Below, piece after piece: positions 1 to 6,834 of a DNA stretch of 6,834 nt. Origin of the DNA: SAR202 cluster bacterium. GTDB lineage: Bacteria > Chloroflexota > Dehalococcoidia > UBA3495. Numbering within the stretch: position 1 is the first letter of the stretch; every line of letters begins with the position of its first letter. The DNA lies in the NCBI GenBank assembly GCA_009392775.1, contig VFFT01000121.1, positions 1 through 6,834 of the forward strand, written 5' to 3'. Under the pieces are notes generated by a model. That model made no database searches and was not told where the DNA came from. It saw only the letters and a list, made by a program, of their open reading frames with translations. Made by a program: the position numbers and the translations under genes.

Positions 1-2
1 AA

Positions 3-509
3 GCCGATGTACATCTGGGATGGATAGAACCTCTCGAGAACACCGAAAAGAGGTTGATCCAACTTAAAAACGCATTTGAGACCTCCGAACGATCTCCTTC
101 GTTTGGGTTAAGAACACACATCATAATGCGCAATACAGAAGAAGCCGCATGGAAAGCTGCCGAAGACCTAATATCAAGTGCTGATCCTATAGTGAAAGCG
201 CAAAGACGATCGTCAATCGAAGGCACTGTGATGGTCGGACAACAAGCTCAGGCAGTTAAAGCGCCAGACCATCGTCTTGGAAAATATCTATGGAACGGAC
301 TTTCAGAGGTAAGAGTAAACTGCGGAAGTGCCTTAGTAGGAACCCCAGAACAGATATGCCAAGAGTTACTAAATTACTGGTGTTTGGGCATCGATGAATT
401 CATATTATCGGGTTTTCCTCACGTTGAGGAATGCTACAGAGTCTCAGAAGAATTACTGCCAATGCTGCGCGGTGCAATCGAAAATAAAATCGATCGGGAT
501 TCTAACTAG
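3..509 (+). CDS. SsuD-like FMNH2-dependent monooxygenase, C-terminal part (5' end outside window)
   Basis: This is the last 168 residues of a two-component flavin monooxygenase with the bacterial luciferase fold. The closest family I recognise is SsuD, which uses reduced FMN and O2 to split alkanesulfonates into an aldehyde and sulfite in the cytoplasm. The frame is open from base 3, and the residues before the TTG at 54 (ADVHLGWIEP) already match the family, so 54 is not the start. Compared with E. coli SsuD from memory, the active-site Arg226 and His228 are kept in FGLRTH (R at 111-113, H at 117-119). Arg297 is kept in EVRVNCGSALVG (R at 312-314). Tyr331 of SGYPH is Phe here (SGFPH, F at 414-416). 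The usual glycine-rich VRGGAG is VRVNCG. The region between the VGQQ motif and Arg297 is slightly shorter, and the C-terminal tail is about 20-25 residues shorter. The family call is firm. The substrate is uncertain, because related enzymes act on other sulfonates, sulfones or non-sulfur compounds. A 52-base gap separates it from the permease gene. Confidence 0.9.
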   Translation, partial: ADVHLGWIEPLENTEKRLIQLKNAFETSERSPSFGLRTHIIMRNTEEAAWKAAEDLISSADPIVKAQRRSSIEGTVMVGQQAQAVKAPDHRLGKYLWNGLSEVRVNCGSALVGTPEQICQELLNYWCLGIDEFILSGFPHVEECYRVSEELLPMLRGAIENKIDRDSN

Positions 510-536
510 CAGACAAAACCCTGACTGTTAGAATCC
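497..536. repeat. 10-bp inverted repeat across the monooxygenase stop codon
   Basis: GGATTCTAAC at 497-506 is the exact reverse complement of GTTAGAATCC at 527-536, with a 20-base loop that contains the TAG stop (507-509). A further CAG/CTG pair (510-512 with 521-523) could close part of the loop. No run of T follows the right arm (TCGCTCTATATT), so it is not a classical intrinsic terminator. It may be an RNA 3'-end stem-loop or a weak terminator separating the monooxygenase from the permease genes, or an operator-like site. It could also be chance, since half of it is coding sequence. Confidence 0.4.
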
Positions 537-548
537 TCGCTCTATATT
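521..548 (+). promoter_or_regulatory. Possible sigma-70-type promoter for the permease genes
   Basis: CTGACT (521-526, four of six matches to TTGACA) lies 16 bases before TATATT (543-548, close to TATAAT). Transcription would begin near 555, only about 7 bases before the ATG at 562, giving an almost leaderless mRNA. That agrees with the lack of a Shine-Dalgarno sequence before this start. The -35 element overlaps the right side of the inverted repeat at 497-536. The octamer AATCCTCG occurs twice here, at 532-539 and 554-561, the second copy ending directly at the ATG. In A+T-rich DNA such matches occur by chance, so this is tentative. Confidence 0.3.
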
Positions 549-561
549 AGGCTAATCCTCG

Positions 562-3500
562 ATGAACCAATTAAGAATGACAACTTGGTTACTGCCGAAG
601 CACCTACGCTACTCCTGGGTAAACCTGTCTATTATTTTTATAGGGGCGTGCATTGGCTTAGTATCTGTTGGGTTAGGGTACATTTACTCTCAAGCCATAT
701 CAGAAGCAGGGCTACAGCACGCAGTTGCGTCAAGCTCACCCGGATCGTTAAACATTCGGGTTACTACTCAAAACAGACCAATTGCTCCTGAAGCTTATTC
801 AGCACTCCAAGAATCAATAGAACGAGTTGTCGACACCAATATCGGATTTCTCGTCCAGAATTTCGCAAGGAATGGACGCACACAATCAAATTTGTCTATT
901 ACAAACGATCCCATGGATACTCTATCTTTATTTGGTGGACCTATTGGAAGGCCATTTTTCCTAACTGACTTTGAGAAACATAGTAATTTAATTGAAGGAA
1001 CTTGGCCCAGCACCGGGGAGACAGAGCACCTAGATAACCATTTGCAGATCGACACAGTCATTGGAAATGATATTGCTAAAATAATGCATTATTCCCTAGG
1101 TGATACCGTCTACATATTGCCATACAAAGGTGATACATCTGAATTGATTATCATGAATATAGTTGGCATAGCTGAACCAAACGATCCTCAACAAGAATAT
1201 TGGATGGGAACGCCAAGTTATTTCACCATTCAAAAAGTCAATGACAAACCAATTATCCCGTTTTACGTAAATGAAGATGACTTTATAAACAAAATAGGAA
1301 ATAAATACCCCAACATGGTAGGGGATTACGAATGGCTAATATTTATAAACGCCAATGTGATCACACCAGACATAGTAGTAGAAACTCAAGGAGCCCTGGA
1401 AAATCTAGAGACCGAAATAAATAAACAATTCCCTAGATCAACAGTTTTAACTTACCTTGAGAACAGCCATCGATCAGGCCTTTTAAGCAAGTACACTAAA
1501 AACAAATTGCTCGCCCAGATACCTATATTTCTGTTTATATCATTGATACTAGTTGCTGATTTCTATTTTTTAATAACTATCATTACATTGTTTGGGCAGG
1601 GCCAATATACAACCTCCAATTTAATCAACAGTCGAGGAGGTAACTTTCAGCAAATATTTATTCTGCAAAGCAGTACATATTTTTTAATCATTCTCGCCGC
1701 ATTCTTAATCTCCCCATTTTTGACTGATATTATCGCAGACATCTGGCTACTAAACAGCATACCCTCCGTTTCAGACTTGGGAGGCAACCTACTCTTTAGC
1801 AATCCATACCTATGGGTTTGGACGGGTTGTGCCGCTGCGATCACACTATTAGTGTTACTAATCAGTGGCGGATTAGCCCTTAAGCGTACATTAGGACTAT
1901 CTCTGGACAACAAGTCACGACCTTCCGTAACTCCTATAATCCACAAGTTCTATCTAGATGGATTGATAGGGATCTTGTTTCTTTTACTCCTATGGCAAAC
2001 CCAGTCAAAGTCTGGATTTGTTGAGGAGGATATTTCCGATAAAAGCCTGTTTGTTGAACCTAGTCTTCTAATAGGACCAGCCTTAGGCTTTTTGCTAGGC
2101 GGCCTACTGTTGATGCGATTAGCTCCATATATCCTGAAGATAATAGCCTTTGCAATCAATTTTTGGGCTCCATCATGGGCGGTATATACACTGACCAAGA
2201 TGAGCAGAGATCCTTTCGGGTATTCTGCTGTGTCTGCGATATTGATGTTATCCATGGCGCTGGGGGTGTTCGCATCCGCGTTCCAACCAACATTATCCCA
2301 CCTAGAAAGTTCTCAAGCCCTTTACGAGATAGGGGGTGATCTAGTCATAACTGATATATCATTCTCGAAAGTAAAACAAGATGAGGAACTTGCGAAATTA
2401 ACTTCTATACCAGGAGTTCAACATATAAACCCAGTACTTAGGGAGAATGTAAAACTCATTGATCAGAAAAAGAACAAAGCAAGTTATCTATTAGCTATAG
2501 AACCCTACAATCTCGGAGGTACATCCTGGTTCAGGGAAGATTTCTCAGAGCATTCTTCTAGTCTGGATGAATTGATACGACCAATGATGTCAGAATCAAT
2601 AAACTTTCCAGCCACGCGCGACGGAATCCCGATCCCTGATAAAGACCGTTATATAGGAATTAAAGTTAATGTCGATGTACCAGATTTTGTGAGGAAGAAT
2701 CAGTGGATAAAGTTTACAGCCAGAATTTCAGACTCATACGGACACTACACGAACATTGAGTTAGGTGAAATCGCAACAGGAACACACACCCATGAAACAT
2801 ATGAGACATTATCAGCCTCACTACCATCACAATTTAATCTCATACCACCGCTATTAGTAACATCAGTATTTGTGACCGCATCACCATCGTCTAACATACC
2901 TAGTGGTTCAATTCATATTAGTAGTCTTATTTCTGGGGACGATACAATTAACGAATTCCACACTTCTATTCCAGAGTTTAATAGCATACAACAATGGAAA
3001 TTATTACCGAATACAACACAAACTCCTGACAGTTTGAAAACATTCCAAACACCGTCCGATAGTGAACTATCAGGGCTCACATTTTCCTGGTTCTCGGATT
3101 TGAATGGTGATGAGCGAGGCTTATTTGTACCGACAGGACCATTTCCGTTGCCCGCCATAAGCAGCTCAGAGTTCTCTATTGGCGACATAGTACATATACA
3201 AGCGGGAAGGGAAATAATCCCACTAAAGGTGGTTGGAACAACGCAGTTTTTTCCTACCATTAGCCCAAGGTTAAAACCCTTCTTCATTGTGCCCGTAACT
3301 GAGTACATAAACTACGCGACTAGAATAGGAAGGCCGTATAAAGGCCCTGAAGAGTTTTGGCTATCCCTAGAAGAAAATGCTGACAGAAAACTTATTGCCT
3401 CTACATTAAACGAAAGGTTATCCAACTTTATAGAAGTTAAAGATAGGGATGCATCCGTTTCTATGGCTCTAAATAACCCTCTATCAGGAGGAGCGTGGCG

Positions 3501-3915
3501 AAGCCTAACATTGGTCGCCATGTTTGTCTTGGTATTGACCTCGCTTGTATCGCTGACTACACATGGAGTACTCACTTCATATCGAACCCGTACAGATGTT
3601 GTAGTGACGAGAGTCCTTGGATTAACAAAACCACAAATGATATTGTCCTTAATAATTGAAAAACTATTTATCTGCTTAATTGGAATACCTGCGGGCTGGG
3701 CTATGGGAACCATGTTTTATTCGTGGATACTTGGCTATATGGACACTACACAATCTGGGCAGCCCATAGTCCCCCCAATGATAATAGATACTCAGCTCAA
3801 TATCGTAATAGTTTCTTTATGTTTAGTACTGTTATCGGCAATCGTAGCCGTCGTATTGGCATCTCTAATCGGATTACATCACAAAACGTCTGATATACTG
3901 CGGTCCGCTGATTAG
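562..3915 (+). CDS. Large FtsX/MacB-type ABC transporter permease, doubled architecture (1117 aa)
   Basis: Complete membrane permease of the type VII ABC family (FtsX, MacB, LolC/E, YbbP), whose members move or extract substrates, or transmit force, outside the inner membrane using a cytoplasmic ATPase. Visible order: helix 1 (about 20-42); extracytoplasmic domain 1 (about 44-318) with the MacB_PCD-like stretch IEGTWP (144-149) and LGDTVYI; helices about 320-345, 371-393 and 417-441; connector helices about 466-478 and 501-520; MSRDP (547-551) before a helix at about 555-577; extracytoplasmic domain 2 (about 578-980); final helices about 982-1004, 1035-1056 and 1080-1105. Cytoplasmic FtsX motifs follow the second helix of each half: LINSRGGN (354-361, degenerate) and TRVLGLTKPQ (1016-1025, typical). 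Domain 2 is unusually large and includes a jelly-roll-like part at about 690-792. The ATG at 562 is the first start after an in-frame TAA at 553; no Shine-Dalgarno is visible. It is a paralogue of the next gene, 38 bases downstream. The substrate is unknown. The family call is firm; helix limits are by eye. Confidence 0.9.
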   Translation: MNQLRMTTWLLPKHLRYSWVNLSIIFIGACIGLVSVGLGYIYSQAISEAGLQHAVASSSPGSLNIRVTTQNRPIAPEAYSALQESIERVVDTNIGFLVQNFARNGRTQSNLSITNDPMDTLSLFGGPIGRPFFLTDFEKHSNLIEGTWPSTGETEHLDNHLQIDTVIGNDIAKIMHYSLGDTVYILPYKGDTSELIIMNIVGIAEPNDPQQEYWMGTPSYFTIQKVNDKPIIPFYVNEDDFINKIGNKYPNMVGDYEWLIFINANVITPDIVVETQGALENLETEINKQFPRSTVLTYLENSHRSGLLSKYTKNKLLAQIPIFLFISLILVADFYFLITIITLFGQGQYTTSNLINSRGGNFQQIFILQSSTYFLIILAAFLISPFLTDIIADIWLLNSIPSVSDLGGNLLFSNPYLWVWTGCAAAITLLVLLISGGLALKRTLGLSLDNKSRPSVTPIIHKFYLDGLIGILFLLLLWQTQSKSGFVEEDISDKSLFVEPSLLIGPALGFLLGGLLLMRLAPYILKIIAFAINFWAPSWAVYTLTKMSRDPFGYSAVSAILMLSMALGVFASAFQPTLSHLESSQALYEIGGDLVITDISFSKVKQDEELAKLTSIPGVQHINPVLRENVKLIDQKKNKASYLLAIEPYNLGGTSWFREDFSEHSSSLDELIRPMMSESINFPATRDGIPIPDKDRYIGIKVNVDVPDFVRKNQWIKFTARISDSYGHYTNIELGEIATGTHTHETYETLSASLPSQFNLIPPLLVTSVFVTASPSSNIPSGSIHISSLISGDDTINEFHTSIPEFNSIQQWKLLPNTTQTPDSLKTFQTPSDSELSGLTFSWFSDLNGDERGLFVPTGPFPLPAISSSEFSIGDIVHIQAGREIIPLKVVGTTQFFPTISPRLKPFFIVPVTEYINYATRIGRPYKGPEEFWLSLEENADRKLIASTLNERLSNFIEVKDRDASVSMALNNPLSGGAWRSLTLVAMFVLVLTSLVSLTTHGVLTSYRTRTDVVVTRVLGLTKPQMILSLIIEKLFICLIGIPAGWAMGTMFYSWILGYMDTTQSGQPIVPPMIIDTQLNIVIVSLCLVLLSAIVAVVLASLIGLHHKTSDILRSAD

Positions 3916-3940
3916 TTATCGCATCAATAAATCACGAGCA

Positions 3941-3946
3941 TATAGT
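3941..3946 (+). promoter_or_regulatory. -10-like hexamer just before the second permease start
   Basis: TATAGT ends 7 bases before the ATG at 3954, the spacing at which a -10 element would give a leaderless transcript. The best -35 candidate at 17-base spacing (ATCGCA, 3918-3923) is poor. The 38-base gap has no Shine-Dalgarno-like purine run at a useful distance and no hairpin. Co-transcription from the upstream permease gene is at least as likely, so this hexamer may be chance. Confidence 0.2.
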
Positions 3947-3953
3947 TAATAAA

Positions 3954-6834
3954 ATGTCTTTAATAAAACTCGGATATATCATAGCTATAAGAAGAATTAT
4001 TTCGGCGTGGCATATAGAAGCGATTCTATTTATTGGTATCTTCCTAGCCGTGACATTACTCTCTAGCAGCGTAGTATTCTCTCAACTATTGTCTGAAGTG
4101 TCACTCAGTCACACACTATCGAACAGCAACCCAGACGACAAACAGTTATGGCTAAGGTCTTTCAGCGACTTGAAGTCATCACAACCCAAAGACTCTTCAT
4201 CTATCTACTCGCAAAACACCGGGTTTATAAAGCAACGGGTAATAGACAAACTCAGGTCTTTCACCAGTGACCACCACTTGATTCTTGAAACCGCAACGTT
4301 TTTCTTTGAAGGTTTACCAACCCTTTCCGAAGACGACCAGGTCAGACCCAGAGGAAAAGTACAATATCTGAGCTCTCTGGATACATCCGACAAATTTTCT
4401 CTGGAAGAAGGCACCTGGCCTGACGCTTCTGATGATACTGGTTCTCCCATGCAAGTCGTAGTAGATCAGACAGGATCCAAAATTTTGGAAATTGGAATTG
4501 GAGACACATTTACGATATTCCCATCATCCCAAACTCAACAATTAGGGATTACAACAGATGTAGTAGTTGTCGGAATATTTTCGAGAGCAGATCCGGACTC
4601 AGATTATTGGAACGGGAGAGAGGGTGATTTTAGCTATATCGATCAAAGGTGGAGTATCGTTCCTTTATTCACTAAAGAATCAAACATTACCGTCAAATTA
4701 GCTGATTCATACGATGGCCTCTATACGAATACAACCTGGCTAGTAAATATGGATCCACAGAAGATCCATGCCGGAGATGTAAATCAACTGATACGTACAA
4801 TACACAATATCAGATCAGAAACTGCAACAAGCTTGGTTCACGGCACCATATCTGTGAAACTGGATAGACTACTTGAAGCCCATGAAAAAGAGTTAACTGT
4901 ATCGAGGATTCCTCTTTTACTAATGGTGTTCTTGGTCAGCGGAGTTCTGGTATACCATTTATTATTAATATCTAATCTCACAATAAAGTCCCGATCATCT
5001 GAAATTGCGATTTTAAAAAGCCGAGGCGCAGGGAATTGGCAACTTGCTACCTTGATATTAATAGAAGGGTTAGTATTATCCATACCCGCCATAGTTCTGG
5101 GAGTTTTTCTCTCTCCCATAATAGCTGACGTGTTAGGATCTCTTTTCTTTCAGGCTTCCCAAACAGAAAAGACCTCACTGACCCTATTATCTAGCGGTAT
5201 AGGAATATTAGGAGCCCTGCTAGCAGTTTCGGTACTAACATTATCAACTTTTATCGTATCTAGAAAAGGAATAGTTGAATTTCGTCAAACCGGATCACGA
5301 CCTGCGCAAACACCGTTTATACAAAGGTATTATCTTGATGTCCTATTCCTAATAGTCGTAGGAATATTATGGTGGCAGGCGCATAACAAAGGGTCATTTA
5401 TCATACAGTCCCAAACAAGTGATACTTTAAGTATCGACTATTCACTACTGATTGCCCCGATCGCTGGATTCATAAGCATTAGCCTATTAGTACTTAGATT
5501 TTTCCCAGTCATTGTCGCAATAATCGCAAAGTTGCTCGAACCTGTTGCTCCAATATGGGCAGTTCATGGTGCCAGGAAAGTTTCTAGAGACCCGATTGTA
5601 CCAGGCAGTCTAGTAGTCCTGATCATGCTGGCAACTTCCTTAGGGGTTATAGGTAGTTCCTTTAGTTCAACTTTACTAAAGAGCCAATCAGATCAAGCAA
5701 TGTATCAGGCAGGATCAGATATTCGAATAACACATAGATCCTCTCCTAGTATTGAAGCCAGCACATCGCTAGACACATTCTTAACTGATGATAAAAATAT
5801 CGACAACGTAGCCTACGCACACCGCGTAGACGGACATCTAAATACGGATGGATTCGTATCAACGAAAATATCCACTCTAGCAATCGACCCAATTGCCATA
5901 GATGAAATTGCATGGTCTCGGTCAGATTTCGTCGAATCATATCATTCAGACAATCTAAGCAACGCAGTACTTCCAGATAAATCCATATGGGAGTCGGATG
6001 GCATAGATATACCAGTTGATTCAGAAGGCTTATCCGTATGGGTAAGGCCAAATCGGCCATATCAACTACTAACGCTCACCGCTAGGTTAAGAGATTCTTC
6101 AAACAATTATTTCGATCTTCCCATTGGACAGTTGTACTTCAAAGAATGGAAAAATTTGAGTGCCAGGTTTGACAGTCTAGACGATATCACTCCAACACGT
6201 AGGCGGGCTGCTAATAATAAGTTTAGAGGCATTCCCACTTTCTCAGACCTAAAACAACCATATACCCTACTAGCCCTCCATCTGACCAGCAGCGCCGGAA
6301 TAGAAGAAGCGGGAGCTATCTTTGTTTCGGAAATGACGGCATATGCACATACAAAACAAACACTGCTTACTGACTTTACTAACACCGAAAACATACATGT
6401 TATCGAGGACCACACTCGACCAGGTTTATACGATATTAGTCAGAATACGTCTGTAGTGCGAGATCAAGAAGCCCATTCCCTTAGATTCGGATGGGCTCCT
6501 GGTGGAAATGGATTGCGCGGCATTAGATTCGGAGACCCAGAAGCTCCAATTAAATCAATAGTGAGTCATGAAATACTGGAACAATCCAATTCCAGAGTAG
6601 GAGACGTTATTACCCTTGGAATGTCATCGTATTCAGTACCCATCAAAATTAACGCGGTCGCAAAATACTTTCCTACTCTAGACCCTAAATCAAATCCTTT
6701 TGTCATAGTCGATAGGAATAGTTTTGAATATTATTCAAACACCCATAGCCATCGTATTACACCTGGACCAACTGAAATATGGGGTAGTTTCACCACTTCA
6801 GACGTCAAGACTGATCAGATTACAGATTCCCTTA
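3954..6834 (+). CDS. Second large FtsX/MacB-type ABC permease, paralogue of the preceding gene (3' end outside window)
   Basis: The frame is open from the ATG at 3954 to the right edge: 960 codons plus one base and no stop. This ATG is the only usual start after the in-frame TGA at 3909. Features by residue: helix 1 (21-43); extracytoplasmic domain 1 (about 44-316) with LEEGTWP (150-156) and IGDTFTIFP; helices about 319-341, 368-392 and 413-435, with a typical FtsX cytoplasmic motif EIAILKSRGAGNWQ (350-363) after the first of them; connector helices about 462-475 and 495-515; VSRDP (543-547); helix about 549-573; then extracytoplasmic domain 2 with a jelly-roll-like part (about 684-797) and a second VGDVITLG stretch. 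The preceding permease has the same features shifted by only a few residues (YLD 464 against 460-462, SRDP 548 against 544), so they are tandem duplicates. The visible end aligns with about position 3420 of that gene, so roughly 165 residues with the last three helices should lie beyond the window. Probably its heterodimer partner. The substrate and the ATPase are not identifiable here. Confidence 0.9.
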   Translation, partial: MSLIKLGYIIAIRRIISAWHIEAILFIGIFLAVTLLSSSVVFSQLLSEVSLSHTLSNSNPDDKQLWLRSFSDLKSSQPKDSSSIYSQNTGFIKQRVIDKLRSFTSDHHLILETATFFFEGLPTLSEDDQVRPRGKVQYLSSLDTSDKFSLEEGTWPDASDDTGSPMQVVVDQTGSKILEIGIGDTFTIFPSSQTQQLGITTDVVVVGIFSRADPDSDYWNGREGDFSYIDQRWSIVPLFTKESNITVKLADSYDGLYTNTTWLVNMDPQKIHAGDVNQLIRTIHNIRSETATSLVHGTISVKLDRLLEAHEKELTVSRIPLLLMVFLVSGVLVYHLLLISNLTIKSRSSEIAILKSRGAGNWQLATLILIEGLVLSIPAIVLGVFLSPIIADVLGSLFFQASQTEKTSLTLLSSGIGILGALLAVSVLTLSTFIVSRKGIVEFRQTGSRPAQTPFIQRYYLDVLFLIVVGILWWQAHNKGSFIIQSQTSDTLSIDYSLLIAPIAGFISISLLVLRFFPVIVAIIAKLLEPVAPIWAVHGARKVSRDPIVPGSLVVLIMLATSLGVIGSSFSSTLLKSQSDQAMYQAGSDIRITHRSSPSIEASTSLDTFLTDDKNIDNVAYAHRVDGHLNTDGFVSTKISTLAIDPIAIDEIAWSRSDFVESYHSDNLSNAVLPDKSIWESDGIDIPVDSEGLSVWVRPNRPYQLLTLTARLRDSSNNYFDLPIGQLYFKEWKNLSARFDSLDDITPTRRRAANNKFRGIPTFSDLKQPYTLLALHLTSSAGIEEAGAIFVSEMTAYAHTKQTLLTDFTNTENIHVIEDHTRPGLYDISQNTSVVRDQEAHSLRFGWAPGGNGLRGIRFGDPEAPIKSIVSHEILEQSNSRVGDVITLGMSSYSVPIKINAVAKYFPTLDPKSNPFVIVDRNSFEYYSNTHSHRITPGPTEIWGSFTTSDVKTDQITDSL

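Noticed and set aside
54..509. A complete 151-aa gene starting at TTG 54
   Set aside because: The frame is open to the left edge, and the residues upstream of 54 already match the SsuD family, so this is the tail of a longer gene rather than a small complete one.
497..536. Intrinsic (rho-independent) terminator
   Set aside because: The stem is only moderately G+C-rich, the loop is 20 bases, and no T-run follows the right arm; kept only as an inverted repeat.
585..791. 68-aa frame on the + strand inside the first permease
   Set aside because: It is an out-of-frame shadow overlapping the well-supported permease N-terminus; no recognisable protein features.
1647..2255. Minus-strand frames of 99 and 101 aa
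   Set aside because: Both are antisense to membrane helices of the first permease, with no family resemblance and no separate start signals.
2913..3713. Minus-strand frames of 131 and 133 aa
   Set aside because: They lie opposite conserved parts of permease 1 that align with permease 2; the coding signal is on the + strand.
4205..6415. Four minus-strand frames (81-104 aa) in a region that could seem otherwise empty of genes
   Set aside because: The + strand here is one uninterrupted frame from 3954 to the window end, homologous to the preceding permease; the minus frames are shadows.

Overview
The window is a visibly A+T-rich bacterial segment with three genes, all on the + strand. Two of them are cut by the window edges. 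There are no RNA genes, CRISPR arrays or insertion sequences that I can support.

Layout. (1) Positions 3-509 hold the C-terminal part of a flavin-dependent luciferase-fold monooxygenase of the SsuD (alkanesulfonate monooxygenase) type; its start lies left of the window. (2) After a 52-base gap carrying a 10-bp inverted repeat and a possible promoter, 562-3915 encodes a complete, very large (1117 aa) FtsX/MacB-type ABC transporter permease. (3) After another 38 bases, 3954 to the right edge encodes the first 960 residues of a second large permease. This reading frame has no stop inside the window and is easily missed by a stop-to-stop ORF search. It is a clear paralogue of the first permease: the same signatures occur at nearly the same residue numbers over the whole visible length.

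How they fit together. The two permeases look like a tandem duplication and probably form the two membrane halves of one heterodimeric type VII (FtsX/MacB/LolCE/YbbP-like) ABC complex. Each appears to be a doubled FtsX unit: one membrane helix, an extracytoplasmic domain, three helices, a connector with about two helices, then again one helix, a larger extracytoplasmic domain and three helices (this last set is seen only in the first permease). Both second extracytoplasmic domains contain a beta-rich stretch resembling a jelly-roll carbohydrate-binding module, the most distinctive feature here. No ATPase gene is in the window; one would be expected beyond the right edge or elsewhere. The monooxygenase is only a neighbour, and I see no direct functional link.

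Organism. An SsuD-like monooxygenase, large FtsX permeases, A+T-rich codon use (many ATA, AGA, TTA, CTA codons) and missing Shine-Dalgarno sequences would fit a marine Chloroflexota lineage such as SAR202, known for many flavin monooxygenase paralogues. This is an inference from gene content, not something the sequence proves.
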